DNA of 64,000 nt from Phoronis australis (lineage: Eukaryota; Phoronida; Phoronidae), in assembly GCA_002633005.1 (NCBI GenBank), contig NMRA01000463.1, forward strand, positions 62,070 through 126,069. The letters are read 5' to 3'. The notes under the pieces are model-generated. The model was not told the DNA's origin, did no database searches, and saw only the letters and a list, made by a program, of their open reading frames with translations. Both the position numbers and the translations under genes were made by a program. Below, one piece after another: positions 36,030 through 51,040 of the stretch; the stretch's first letter is position 1; each line of letters starts with the position of its first letter.

Positions 36030-36321
36030 ATGAGTAGCTACGGACTATCAGTTGCTAACCACGCGAATCACTTCGCAAATGGAGCCTACGCGCCGGACAA
36101 ATTCCAGTCATTTCAACCGAATTTCAGCCCCGGTGTCAGTAGGTCCTCTTTTGCCGTGACTCACTTGTTGGATCTGGAAATGCTTCCGCGGGACTCATGC
36201 AGGTATTATCGTGGTAGCAATGTCTCTCCCGTGTCCAGTTCCCCTGACGGCGTCACTCGCGGCACGTGTAAGAACCCGGATGACAGAATTGCTTGCAGCG
36301 ACGACAGTGACAAAAAATCTG
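36030..36321 (+). CDS. Prrx: Prrx (paired-related homeobox) protein, exon 1 of 3
   Basis: The complete Prrx gene is join(36030-36321, 46175-46359, 48194-48646): 930 bases, 309 residues. Exon 1 gives residues 1-97 and one base of codon 98, ending at a CTG|GTGAGT donor (phase 1). The start MSSYGLSV resembles the MTSSYGH start of vertebrate PRRX1, which fixes the ATG. Residues 41-50, FAVTHLLDLE, are the conserved N-terminal motif (FSVSHLLDLE in vertebrates), related to the octapeptide that recruits Groucho-type repressors. A Ser/Asp-rich linker follows. Prrx proteins are nuclear transcription factors; in vertebrates they act in limb and craniofacial mesenchyme. Three coding exons is compact. The family call is strong because the N-terminal motif, homeodomain and C-terminal motif all occur in order. 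Confidence 0.92.
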
Positions 36322-38548
36322 GTGAGTGTTGTTATTTCCTTAGTCATTGTTTTTATCAAATTAGAATATAGGACTGTTAAGGGGACCCTTCATTTAAACT
36401 GTATACGTTATCCAAGCTTCATCCCCTCGCCTACATTGTCTTTAAAATCAGCATTGGCTCTCTTACTATTCAAAACAACTCAAAAGTACTTATGAAATTT
36501 AATTACCGATGTAAAAATTTTCACAACCACTTCAAATTGCTCTTACTTACCTTTGTTCTTGATTGGAAGATCTTAGCTAAAGTCGGGATCTTGAACGCAA
36601 ATTCTTAACAAAACGCTACTCTTCAACTAATCTTCGTCATAACCCAATTGAGGGAGATTGACATACTATATTGAGCCTTCGAAGCAGCTAGAAGGTTCCA
36701 AAATCGTTTACAAAATTTAGACGTCAAAGTGCACTAGGTCTGATTTCCGGGTAATTTAAATCATTAAAATGCTGAATTACGGCTACCTTTCGTTCATATC
36801 TTTCAAAATTTGTTCCTGATGTCGCAGTTGCGTTGTATTGGGACATTTTTGATTGCGCAAAACGACGTGATTCACCAACCGATTCCGTATATGGGCAAGG
36901 TTTGTTGCAAAGTGCTTGATATTGAATACTTCGAAGTCAAACCGATTTAGAAATTTCCGTCCGTTCGTCTGTCAATTTTTTCGTGAATAGCTACTTTGAT
37001 AAACTTCCCTTCATGACAAAATGTATATACTCAACTACGCATGCGTAGGCATCTAAGCAGTGTATTTGTTGGTTATTAATACCACTAATTGTATTATACT
37101 TGGTGTTTTGTTGCGCTAGAATGTAAAGGAATTATGCGCATAGGTAGCCGATTCATACTGAACATGTGCAACCGTGACAACTAACACAAATTATTGTGAC
37201 ATGGTCGCTAAATCATTATTTTTGAGATGTAACCAACGGCGTAATTTGATATATTGTTGGAGATTCCTTAAAGAAACTCTTGCCGGTTGAGAGAACGGAA
37301 CGAGTTGCACCAATTAAAAGTCATCGCTGAAATAGGAACTGTTCGTAAATTAGAGCCTTGAGTGTATTTAAGTATTCATTACGAACCCAGAAAATTTGAC
37401 AGTTCATAAAATATCAAGTTCAACGCAATCCAACCGTGGCGGCCATTTTGTTGGTGCACCACCATGAATAAAACATTGATGTCAATATTAAGTTCTCATT
37501 GAGTCGGACAGAAACGACGTCATGTTGAGAGTGTATTATTTAGGAATACATTTTGACTTCATTGCGTTGGAAAGATTGGGTGGAAAGAGCTAATATAAGG
37601 CGATGTACATGTATTCTGTGTACATCCCAATCTGTGTGTTGAATACATGTACATGCTGCTTGCTGCGTCGATGCGTAACACACACACTCATCGCAAATTT
37701 GACTCTCTCTTGTGAAAATTTACATTTTAAATTTCCTTTCTTTGCATCAGGAATGTCTTATCCGAGTATTAATCACAAAGTTTATGCTCGTGAACCTTCC
37801 ACGGACGCATAATATTCCAGATCTGATCATTTGAATGCAACTTTGACATTAATAGATTAGGTGAAATGGTCATCGCGTTGTAATCACTCACGTTGATTAT
37901 GTCAATATGAAAGAGTACCTGACTTCCAATGTTTAAACAGTTTTTGATCTTGGACACGGATAAAGTGCGGGTGGGTGAAAAATTCAAATAAACAAGCTTA
38001 ATAGATTTACAACTTAATACGTTTAAAAGTAATAAAAATAACCTGTTTTCCAGAACAGAAATTCGCTTAAAGCAAACGTGGAGGTGATCTCAAGTTCAAG
38101 GGCTTATTTACTCGGTTTCACTAGTTAACACGTAGTATAAGAAGACGAGAGTGACATTGCGCTATATTTATTAATTGGGACTTATTTAGAAACGGTTCAA
38201 TGATTTATACTTTTTTTCTGAGAATAGTCGAATGATTGTTTCTGCTTGAGACATGTCTCGGTATCGATGATCCCGTGAATTCTCAAAGTATGCTCGAAAG
38301 TTAACATGGGTGCGACGTAAACGTAAATCTTTGGGGAGCCATAATTAAACTAAACGCACCCACTGTAATTCAGTGTGGGAAAACGAGAACTGGTCTATCT
38401 ATAGAAACCGTGACGGTATTAGAAAATAAAAAATGAACGAATTTTTATGACTTTGAAGTCGATAAAACAATGGATAAGCAACGAATTTTTTAGCTGTTTG
38501 TATTCAGAAGAACTGGAAGGTTACGGCTTATTACGACACAGATATGTA

Positions 38549-38780
38549 TGCGCGCACCCAGCCTAAAATGGGGGGCTCGAATTTTTGAGAATGTGGACCC
38601 TTAACTAAGATTTACGGGAAGGTTCAGAGTTATGAATTGTGCATTCGCCGAGTTTTGATAGTTCTTTCCTTTTTAGTGGACTTTGTCTCGTTTTCTACGG
38701 AGTTTTTGTTTGTTTGAGGCGGACCTTTTTGCCCATTTCGCCAAATTGAGGGTCCCCCGAGCCCCCTTGGGTGCGCGCAT
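38549..38780. mobile_element. Inverted-repeat element with GCGCGCACCC ends
   Basis: ATGCGCGCACCCA (38549-38561) and TGGGTGCGCGCAT (38768-38780) are perfect 13-bp inverted ends. Just inside, GGGGGGCTCG faces CGAGCCCCC. The element is 232 bp, non-coding, in Prrx intron 1. Its superfamily is not evident. Confidence 0.65.
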
Positions 38781-41449
38781 GACATGCTTCAAGTGTTAGT
38801 ATGATTGATTAGGTATTACTGCATGTTGCACGTATTCTGATTATTCTACAAAACTTTACGGACACTGCTGGCGCAAGCTAATACCTTCTAATTACATGTA
38901 CATACATGCTATGGTCGGAATGGTAATGGTCGTCGCCAGAATACGAAATAACACTGTTTTGGCGGTTGAAATTCGATAATAAGAATTATTATTTGCAGAC
39001 CACTATTTCGTGACTGTAACTCGTTTTGATCAAGGCTGTGCTTAGACTAAAGTTAATGGGTGCTGTTGACGATTGAACCATAACTGCCGGTGCAAACGAC
39101 ACAGCGATAAGCGACACAGTATAGATATTGACAGTTTGGCAATTGCGTCATAGCTATAGGCAAATCATCAAGGCACGCTACGTATAGGTTTTCAAGCAGT
39201 ACACTTATAAACCACGCAATGACTTCCGTATCGTTGTTGCAACCATAACGACTAACTCACGACAATTAAACGGGCATTCCTGATGATGGCGTTAGACCGA
39301 AACGATAACGTAACACTATTACTTGGAAGTAAACAACGGGAGTGGTAATATGTTCAAGGGACTCAAACACAGATATCCTCGTCAAACTTTACAGCAAAGG
39401 ATTGCCGTCTTGAAGGCGTTTTTCGTAAATTTAGCGTTGAGCTTTTGCTTAGTTGAGTTCTGTAAACATGTAATTAGTGAAAACAATTATTCCGGAAGCG
39501 TGACGTAGTAAGCAAATACTGACAATGTCACCCGGTCCAAATAATGTGTCTCTTTTTCATTCTGGTACCTGTGCATAATAAACGAGACGCTTGCTCTTTT
39601 TATGTTCCACTCCTGGGGCATCAAACTTTGATATAGACTATGACGCCAATCTATGCAGTAAACCAGTGCAACAGCAATTATAAAACAGTGTCCGCATTGT
39701 GCGACTAACGATAACAGCGACACACTTCCGGTCTCGATATTTGTTTTCTATTAATTTCGTCTTTATAGAAAAAAAAGGATTTAGTGTTCAGTAAAAATGC
39801 CGTTTTGACAATTCTTAAGAACAGTAACGTCTTCCTTTCATAAAACCTCATCAATTAGAAAAACAACGTTTGGGCGTGGTTTCACTTTTAAATACATTTC
39901 TTTATTCACATGTTGAATTTGTGAAACCGACAAATGTTCAGTTACAGTTTCCAAATGCTTTTGTCATTATGAGATATCGGTACAACAGGCGATTGATTTC
40001 TGTTTCGAATTGTTTGCGAACTTTTCGAAAGGATGCTTAGCTAAATACTTTACAGTAGCTGTCGGGAGGCCAATGACATTTTTTTGCAGTTTGTAGGCTC
40101 ACGTTTGTCTAGAGTTATCAAGATTCTGCGACTACCATAGGTTGTCGCTTCTCGCTACTTCCTTGCATTCTCCTTCCGCCGAAGGCACTGGACTATTTTA
40201 TCAGGGGAGAAGGCGCGCTGCGATTAAATTATCATACCCGCGTTTTTAGAGAGTTTACGTAATAAATACATATCCTTTCAGACAGCGAGCCGAAGCAAGT
40301 TCATTGTAATCGGCTGCTGATTGGTGAAGCTAAAATTAACCTTTCGCGATCACTTATGTTCCCAATCTTCACAAAAAGGCTGATAAAAACATTGTTTAAC
40401 GAGTTAAAATCAATGATCGGCATGTTTTATGGTGTAACTTTGTTGGAAAGGGTTTCTTTTCGTAGACAAAGTACGTCGCAAAATCACCTGTTCGATAGAG
40501 GAACATTCCCGTATTCATGTACGTCGCCTACATTTACGTGCACGTAAGTACGCCCAGCATCCTAGTATACGAAGACAAAATAACGAAAGAATGAATGTAT
40601 CAAGGAAGCTTCCCCCATAAACTATTCCCTATTTGTTTTCAATTAAGTCGGTGGGTAACCCCGTTTCCGATATGCACACCCCATGGACACTGAAGGCACG
40701 ATATCTCAAAAGCAGCATCAACCAAGGCTTTTGGGTCTCTTGCTATACATGTATATGGGTGGCTGATGGGTCAATACGATAAGACTATTACATCAACAAA
40801 GATTCTGTTTGTGACGAAAAATTCAGGTAATTTCAAAAGATGCTCTCTACTACTCTACGGACGGGCTCTGCACAAATACTTGTACCACAATTTTAAGCAC
40901 CGCTCATGGTTTCTGACGGTCTGTTTTCGCAGAACCGGTGTTGCCGGAACGTTCGATTTTCAAACGAACTACGCACTCGATTAGATATATCTGTTGCCGG
41001 TGTTTTGACAGCCATGGGAATTCCGCTCACAACGGTCGAGTTTCTTCTATCGTTAAATTTAATCGGGAAACAACAGCGATAAAATCTAAACTGCGTTCAG
41101 TATTCTTGATTGTTTCGACACGACTTTTGAGACGATTTCCGTTCAAGTGACTCACTAGTCTATCTACAAAGACGATGCAAAGGATGTGTTAGATCGTATT
41201 AACGTAGTAATTCATATTTCAGGACTTCCTTTAACTAACTGTACGTGGAGGTACATGTATAACTCGTCTCATCGTATAGCACCGTGACGGTGATAAAACT
41301 TTCGCGATTGAACGGATAAAAATAATGTCACAATTTTAATGCCGGAACAACACTCGCACTCTTGTTAAGTACTAAACAAGGAAGGAAAACTCCATAATTA
41401 TGAATGCTGAAAGGAACATTAAGGGAGAGACACGTGACTTTCTTAAACC

Positions 41450-41530
41450 AACCTCAGCAAGGAATCGAACCTGAAATCCTCACCGTAACAATCTAACCTC
41501 TGTAAGCGGGGCTGGACCCTAATCGATAAA
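41450..41530 (-). repeat. tRNA-like fragment, probably SINE-derived
   Basis: On the - strand the stretch contains CAGGTTCGATTCCTTG, a strong B box, with an upstream CAGAGGTTAGATTG region at about the spacing expected of a tRNA D-arm/anticodon part. Acceptor pairing is not convincing, so it is not called a working tRNA gene. Confidence 0.35.
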
Positions 41531-43649
41531 AGGCAGAGTATTTCAACACAAAACAGAGAAATCGAATGAGATTCATCGTTATTACGTGGTTCGTGAATGC
41601 TTACGTTTAGAGACAATATGAACATTAAAGATTTACTCGGTAAGAGTTCGTATAATGCGCTAATCTCACTTTAGGACGATCTCGCACGGACCTGACTGTA
41701 GTAACTGGGCGCCTTCTTGTAAAATTGGGGTGGGGGGAGGGGGGAACAACGACGATTTAATATCAAAATCCGTCTTCCGACTATAAAAAGGTCACGGAGG
41801 TCATGGTAACGTGGAGATAGATACAAAACTTGTAAAAATGTAGGTCTCATGCTATTTAGGGATACTGGTGATTTTACAACTATGCAGTGCTAAATAATTA
41901 CCTTGAGCGATTTGATTATTCGATCTCGGTCACTACTGAATAAAGTAAGTTAAATAAAAACATGAAAGTAACAAAATCATTGGTTTCAACACTAATGTAA
42001 AAGTGCTGGGGGAGATTAAAGCTGTTTAGTCAGTAACCACAGGATAGTTGACGGACAGCTCTATACGCACCCCCTGTTGGTAACTGTTTTCGAACATTAA
42101 TTAGTACTGTCACGAGTGTTCTTTCCAGTTCAGACATCTGTCCACTCGCGTGTGTGTGTGTGGATCAGGATCACAAAATGGAAAATTAATTGATCGAGAT
42201 CTAAATAAAACACGGCCAACACAACCGGGGCAAGTTCTATCTCAGATGGTCTTAGCATAGCCCGCCAATTACGCTGCCGACGAAATTGTACGTGTTCCGT
42301 TAAATGGATCTATTAATAATCGCAGGTAGGGAGGACACACTAAAGACAGTCTATTCCATACCCCCTCCTCGTCGTTTGTGTCTGCCTTCCCGCGCTCATA
42401 ATCCGCCCTTTCTCCCAGGTGAGCCAGAACGTAACACTAATCGGACACCTATACATCCTTATAAAATGTACATAGAGGAGAACACGAAATACCTTTTGAG
42501 ACAACCGGAATAGCTCGGTTACTTTCGTAACCCTAATTTCTTCTCAGAGTTGGACGTTATCTGCGCATGTACGGATTTCAGTCATCAAACAAGCCACAAC
42601 CAGGAGACTGACTGGCCCTGTGACTGAAGTTCGCACCGCCAAGGGAAAAATTGAGCCTGCGAAAATACCCGAGATTCTGAATTACCTGGTCCTGTTTTCC
42701 GACCTACCTCTACGTGATTCTGGATAAACGTACAGTGCACATCTCTCTTCACCCTCACGCAGTTATCTCAAATTCTTGTTCTTGCTACAATGTATATCCT
42801 CTCTGTTTAAATATAATTCCACGAGGGTTGTATTTATGATTTCAACGTGTTTTTTACTCGAATCAAAATTTTCAACGCATAACAATTGATTGTCAGGCTG
42901 GCGCAAACTTGACCTGAATTATTTTTAGATTCTATATTTTGCGGGTCTGTTCACTGTTCAAATTAAAAGAGCTACACGAAGCAAGGCTCTATTTTAAGAT
43001 CTGCAACACAGGATCGGTATTGAGTCAGGGCAGATTCGGTGGCTATTTAATGAAGTTCTGTACCCTACAAACGCAGTTAACCGAGTCGGATCACCACCGT
43101 TTAGCTAATGAGAGATTTCCTCTTGAAGAATGATACATCATTATTCTCAGCTTGAAATCTCTGGCGTTGAACTTAGAGATGCAATTCAGAGCATATAACC
43201 GAGCATATCAGCACCTTTGGCCGCGGACCAAGTCGGCACATGTTCTTGGAATCATTGAAGTAACGCCTATTACACGTACCTTTTCATTTCAATGAAGATA
43301 AGACACGTTTGAATGTTTTTCAAATTGTTTTGTAGAATCTATTGTAAAGTTTGAAACATGCAAATTTAAGAATTCCACACAAGTACTGCATCCTAACAAT
43401 CGTCGCTGACCTCATCATTTTTGTTATTGGCGTCACTCACAGGTAGCGTTATTGTTGGTATTTGTTCCAATGTTCCTTTTATTTTTATAATACCATTTGG
43501 GCATTTCGAATAAAAACACGTTTCAAAATAGTGCAATCGGGATAAAATAAAAGTGACAAAATCGTCATTCCGAAATAAAGGAATCTTAGGCTATAAATTG
43601 ACTTTAAACTCACATAAAGACGTTAAAGAATAACATTACGAAGATCAGA

Positions 43650-43860
43650 GACAGTTGAAACATTTGGTTAGATAAATAAACTCTAGGTAAATATTAATTG
43701 GGTTTAATTATCCGTGCAGCTCTTGAGCATTTCTCGTTTGACGTGGAATTTCGAGACAGCGAGTCGCCGGCGCGTGCTCATTAGCGCGCTTTATGCTCTG
43801 AGCACGTGTTAAACGCCATCATGGTCGACTAATTAAAGACAAGATTGTTGGGTGATTGAC
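43650..43860. promoter_or_regulatory. Candidate enhancer in Prrx intron 1
   Basis: This block packs homeodomain-type words (ATTAATTGGGTTTAATTA, GCTCATTAGCG, ACTAATTAAAG), a TTTATG word and an ACAAGATTGTT SOX-like word into about 200 bases, separated by GC-rich stretches. No repeat or coding resemblance was seen. The evidence is motif density and position only. Confidence 0.25.
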
Positions 43861-45774
43861 AACTTATCAGGAAGATGGTGAACCTCGGTTCGCATCACCG
43901 CTGTAGGATGGTCACCTCGGGTTGATGGGTAAACTGCGTAGGAAAAAAGGCGTTGGTGAAATGAATAAATTAAAAACGAAATATTTTCCGCGGTTGAGGT
44001 GCGAGATACCGTGAACATCCAACCCTTGAGACGACGTCAATGTATTTTGGCAAAGCTAGTTAACTTGCAGATTAAAAATCTCTAACACATCAAATTTTAA
44101 TACGTGGAAATTTCTCTCTTTGAAAATACAAATAGGAATTTCATTGGCAGAGTTTACACAAAAATATGTTAATTGATTTATTGACGTGGAATTAACACTA
44201 CACAACGCCTGAAGCCGTGCAGTATACTGATAAAAACCGTGCTAGCCAAAATTATTCATTGAGTTATTTGAATGAAATTTGGAAAAAAGTCTAAAAGATG
44301 GCTTTTCACTGCATTTTAGAAACGGGAAATTTTGTGATCAGTTACCGTAAATGGCAAACTGTTTTGAAACAGCTTAGCAAGTTTGCTGACAATTTATAAC
44401 TGTATTCTTTTGCGGAATTATTTAACAAATACGGCATTTTGTCACGGAAGTAAACGACGATATCGGGCTATCAGCGTTCATTCTAAAATAATCATAATTT
44501 AAGCTGACAAAAATTCATTGTTCTTGCTATTCAAGTGAAATTTATAAAGTGTGGCATGGTATAAATTTAAATAAAATGTTATATGTGAAGTTGCACTGTC
44601 CGACTTCTCATAAAAATTGTGCACGCACTGTGTGTCGTCTTGAATTACGTTAACGACTTTTTAATGATCTCAAACGGCCGATGGTTCGACGCAAGAGGAC
44701 GTCGCCACAGTCCTGCTGTGACGTTCCAGACCGCGTGTGGATATTTTCATCACTTCGCGGTTGCCGGCCAGTACAAGGCGCGGCTTAGATTTCAATCGCA
44801 GAAGTTACAGTGTCGCCCACTGGCCTTGGGAAACTCGCAATGTGATGTAACACTAAGCATATTAATGCGCGTGGTTATTCCCGAAGTCACCAGCTGCCCA
44901 GATTTTGCGGAGCGCCGTCACGGAAACTGTCCCAGAGTGGATTAAGTTTTCGTAGTCTGGAATGCACTTTTTTGATATCACGGTTGGAGTGGGTCACTAA
45001 ATACGCATATTGAACATGAAAAAGTTGAGTAATGATTATAAGTGGTAAGGCCGAACAAGAATAGTTGATTCTACTGCGACACCTTTTGAGACCCACGCTC
45101 ACCGAATGAAAACGCATCAATTTCAGCTAAGGTGTGGTTTCACCTCTTAGGAGCTGCACGAGAGCACGTAAGCAAGTGAAAACAGGGTTTGACACGTCAC
45201 GATTTGCCAAGGAAAGAACAAAACAAGAAGTCTTGCGTTAGTTTTGCTCGTCTAAGGTGGATTATCTTTTCTTAAAAATGACAAACTAAAATAAGCACCG
45301 CACCACGAACTCAATTTCAAAAACAAACATAGATCAGAACCAACGCCAACTACGTTTGCTTGGCCGCTAGCATAGCCAAGAAAACGTTAAAAATGTGGAG
45401 TGAAATTTCACGTTTTGCCAAGTACGAATACCCATTAAAATATTTAACTTCTGTGGCGGTCTTTTAATCTCTCAAAACAAAAACAATTCCCATCTACAGA
45501 TATTTTATTTGCCAGTATAGCTTCTTTCTCTCGTTGTGCTTCCGTCTTTTACAACTTTTACCACTACCCGTCACCAGGTGGCGAAACTGTCTAGTCAGCA
45601 AGTTAGGCTCACCTAAAACTGCCCCAACATCGCCGTTGTAGAAATTTACGACATTTCGTGAATCCGCTCTTAAATAGTTCTACAGAGGTGCAATTCACGA
45701 GATCGAGCAACAGAAGAAATGAAGCCAGTTATCAAATCCATAAGTGGTAGCTTGCCATTGTCTTCAGGGGCGGA

Positions 45775-45920
45775 TCCAGGATTTTGAGTGGGGGGGCAGG
45801 GCAGAGTATTAGCCAGGATATTGCCCGTCAGATATTCGCACCCCCGAGCTGCCAAATGAAATCTGGGAGACTTTTACGGGGTTCATTGGCCCCCTTGGTC
45901 CTCTTCTAAATCCGCCACTG
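45775..45920 (+). mobile_element. Miniature transposon, GGCGGATCC family, near-complete copy
   Basis: This 146-bp copy begins CAGGGGCGGATCCAGG and ends AAATCCGCCACTG, an approximate inverted pair. It is flanked by GTCTT on both sides (45770-45774 and 45921-45925), a perfect 5-bp target duplication. It is a good reference for the family. It lies 250 bases upstream of Prrx exon 2. Confidence 0.75.
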
Positions 45921-46146
45921 GTCTTTCATTCCCGATTCAACAAGATAATGCCATGATAAAATTCCTAGATATAATCAGACCACCAACACCACCAATCGGC
46001 TACTAATGGTATACGTCTTCATCTCCTTCAGATTTCTTTCTGTTCTCTTGTTTCATAGTTCTTCTGTTTCTTGATCTTCCTTTCAAATTACACTTTCTAA
46101 AACTTGCCATGTCTCATCCATGTCATTTTCGTACGCTAGTCTTTAA

Positions 46147-48193
<2,047 letters not shown>

Positions 48194-48646
48194 GTGTGGT
48201 TTCAAAACAGAAGAGCCAAATTTCGCAGAAACGAGCGGAATGTTATAGCCCAGCGCAGTACAGTTTACGGAAACAATCGAACTGTCGAACAGCCAATAAT
48301 GGAGCAGCCTATTGGACAACGACCTGCGTCGATTTCACCCGAATGCGCTCGGCCATCCCCAATCACGTCTGAGAATTACATGGCCCCATCTACCGTGTCC
48401 TCGTCGTTGTCACCTCTTGGTTCATCCATGACGTCATCGTGGTCGTGTCCAACGACCACGTTGCCAAGTTACAGTAACGCGACTTCGGCGCAGGGATATT
48501 CTAGCTGCGCTCTTGCAAATAGTCCCAACGACAGCAGACGATACCCTCCATCTGTAGCAGACGACGGCCTCTCGTACTTAAGACTGAAAACTCAGGCTTT
48601 CTCAACAATGCCGAATAACCGTCTACAATCACAGTTCTCATTGTAG
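48194..48646 (+). CDS. Prrx: Prrx exon 3: homeodomain helix 3, transactivation tail, OAR-like motif
   Basis: This exon codes residues 160-309 and a TAG stop at 48644-48646. It opens with VWFQNRRAKFRRNE, homeodomain positions 47-60, with Q50, N51 and R53. After it, VEQPI recalls the AVEQPIVPRP stretch of vertebrate PRRX1. A Ser/Thr/Pro-rich region (about residues 200-275) follows. Near the C-terminus, LSYLRLKTQAFS (about 285-296) aligns with the OAR (otp/aristaless/rax) motif, which usually reads ANLRLKAKEYS in Prrx. The A-K-E part is replaced, so it is a diverged OAR. Another reading frame at 48157-48372 is a shadow. Confidence 0.93.
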   Translation: MWFQNRRAKFRRNERNVIAQRSTVYGNNRTVEQPIMEQPIGQRPASISPECARPSPITSENYMAPSTVSSSLSPLGSSMTSSWSCPTTTLPSYSNATSAQGYSSCALANSPNDSRRYPPSVADDGLSYLRLKTQAFSTMPNNRLQSQFSL

Positions 48647-49373
48647 CTAATTAAATACTTATATTTATCGGGTGATTTCTCTTCATGACGAAAACAAGAT
48701 TCGGGTCCAAACTAAGAGCGTACAAAGAAGATCAGATTTCACGTTTATAAAAAACAACTTTATTCAACAAATGACTATTTAGGTTCCGAAATCGATTGTT
48801 TGCTTGAAGAAGGTGTATATTTTTAAATCTTGACGAATTATTAAAAATGATTCTTAAGCCGATAGACAGGTCATTACGGTATATGTTGTTTAGGAATACT
48901 AAAAACAGCCACGGCGAGATGTCTACGCCTGTACACGGGACAAACTTTGTTGGGCATACGACACTGTTTTGCCATTGAGGAACAAAAATATTGATTGAAA
49001 GTTACGCCGATAAACACTCACACTACACGTGGATGAAGTCGTTTCTCCTTGGAAATGTATATTAGTTGTTATTGGACGGCAACGGGTTTTATTTTGTTAT
49101 TCCACTTGGAATTTCTTTTGTATTTTGATTACTCTTCGGTAAGAATTTGTCAGAAAATTGATAAGTAACATAACATTTCAAATACTTATTATCACATTTG
49201 CATGGAAGAAGAGAATGATTGTAAATACTTTTTTTTAATTCTAACGGTGGCAAACAGTTTGGTGTAACTCAGAGTATTCTTGTTGACGAGTTGCAATTAG
49301 CATTGATATTACTCCGCTTTGTATACACGTATTATATTCGAAATAATAATAATTATTATTATTTGTAAATAAA
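48647..49373 (+). terminator. Probable 3' UTR of Prrx with candidate poly(A) signal
   Basis: This AT-rich sequence follows the stop codon. A canonical AATAAA lies at 49368-49373, about 720 bases downstream, just after an AAT-rich run. It is the best hexamer I noticed, but the true end cannot be fixed from sequence. Confidence 0.4.
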
Positions 49374-50873
49374 TTTACTGTATCAAAATTACCGTGTTCT
49401 CTAAAGTCTTGTACCAATAGCAGGGTAACAGAAAAACGATTCCTTGAACAGAAAACCACAACACACTCTAGTCATATTCTGCAAATCACTCGTTTTGAAA
49501 TTTGTTAATTGTTGAACCTATTCATTTGGAATCATTGTTGATACACACTAAATCGTAATCATTTAGTTGCGTGCATCTGAACATAGCGTGCTTTCCTGCT
49601 CGTTTTTCTACAAGGGGAGGGTTTCGTGGAGGAAGTTTCTCTTGAGAATAGCTAGATCCCGCAAGACGACGCAAAGTCACAAGAATGAAGTACAAATGTT
49701 TCGCAAGTAAGATTGGGATATGTCTGGCGCAGATTAGCAAGATGGACGCCACTGAAGCGGTTGGTAGGGTAGGTGGTATGGGGATTTATGGGAGAAAGTT
49801 CGCGTTTTTTGTTCCATAAACGAAGTTTTTCCACCGTGAGTGTCTTGCAACGTTATGGAAAACAATCCTGTATGCATTTAAAGGCCACTGTATGGGCATA
49901 TTATTATTCACTTAATAAACGGATACTCCATCCAAAAACATTTAGGCCAAACCGTAGTACTGACCCGTTTTTAACACTGCAACTGTAGCTGCAACTTTTT
50001 CCTCAGTACCTTAGACAGATTCGTGCGCAAATACTCCGCTGTGTCACTGGGGGCGCTGGTGATGTCTCGAAGAAATACACCATAGAGTTGATGAATTAAT
50101 TATGAGAAAAGGGTTTTCCAATAAAACTGCTATTTGCTTTTGTTCGCTTCACTTACATTCACGGTGATTATTGTTGAGAACACAGTCGCGTACAAATAAA
50201 ATATATCGATCAATCTATTTCGCTTAGTCGCTGATTATACAGCACGGTGCCATAAGTCGACTTGTATCACAGATCACCGAGCTGTCGTGTAGAGTTTGAT
50301 TAAATCCATCGCAATTACGAAAGAAGGTTTTGTACAGGTAAGCTTTGTAACGGGATTCCCCGATTGTAAGAACCATGGAGCATACCCTGAGTAGGGCATA
50401 ATTGTGTCTTCCTACTACCCAGGATAACAATTTTGTAAAATTGAGGGAACGTCAATTAGAAAGAAAACGAGTCACATGAAGGGGTCCCACAACCAGTTTT
50501 CTCCAGTGAATAACGGGAACACACTAGATCTTAAATAACGGAACCCTTAAATCCTATCTTGAACGGTAAAACCTGAAAATTTGGTTCCAACAGTATGGTA
50601 AGAGAATCTCTCTGAGCCCACTCAAGTGACACAAATTGCCAAAACGGTTTTGAGTTCTTTTGCCATGTATGTTTGCTTTTACCGCTAAATTTTGCGAAAC
50701 AAACATGGTAACGCGACACAATCACGAGGGGGATTGGTATGAAGTCAAAAATCAAATTGTACGAGCTTTCTGTGAAACTGTTTTCAGAACATACATTCTA
50801 TATAGCCTTTAAAATTTTATTTTGGAGATAATCCAAACGTGGTGACCCGTATGTCTTGTTCCTCATAAAGACC
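49374..50873. other. Intergenic between Prrx and the ankyrin gene, part 1
   Basis: No gene was recognised. It includes a third copy of repeat R2 (about 49741-49830). About 50560-50770 shares words such as ACATGGTAACGCGAC with the AT-rich dispersed repeats and may be another decayed copy. Confidence 0.4.
49741..49830 (+). repeat. Dispersed repeat R2, copy 3
   Basis: GATGGACGCCACTGAAGCGG, then a GGGGATTTAT block and TTTGTTCCATAAACGA, follow the same order as the copies at 17953 and 20109. Confidence 0.45.
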
Positions 50874-51040
50874 TGGCGTGCGTTCAGTAGACGCTAGGAC
50901 CTACGCTAGGACCTACGCTAGGACCTAGCTAAAACCTAGTCAAAGTCACGTGTTCTCATTTAAAATGCACGCAATATCTCACGTAATCCCGCGAAGTCTT
51001 GCTTTTTAGCGAGGTCCTAGCGTTACTGAACGGGAGGCTG
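50874..51040. mobile_element. Miniature inverted-repeat element, CTAGGACC family (copy 2)
   Basis: The inverted ends GTTCAGTAGACGCTAGGACC and GGTCCTAGCGTTACTGAAC pair over about 20 bases. Outside them, both this copy and 19535-19690 carry CTGGCGTGC on the left and GGGAGGCTG on the right, so the element extends to those borders. Inside is the 12-mer ACGCTAGGACCT three times in tandem (50891-50926). It is non-coding. Confidence 0.7.

Noticed and set aside
44619-44945. 108-codon frame in Prrx intron 1 as a nested gene or alternative exon
   Set aside because: No recognised domain, no convincing splice sites and no match to Prrx sequence. Its length is within chance for a GC-richer patch.
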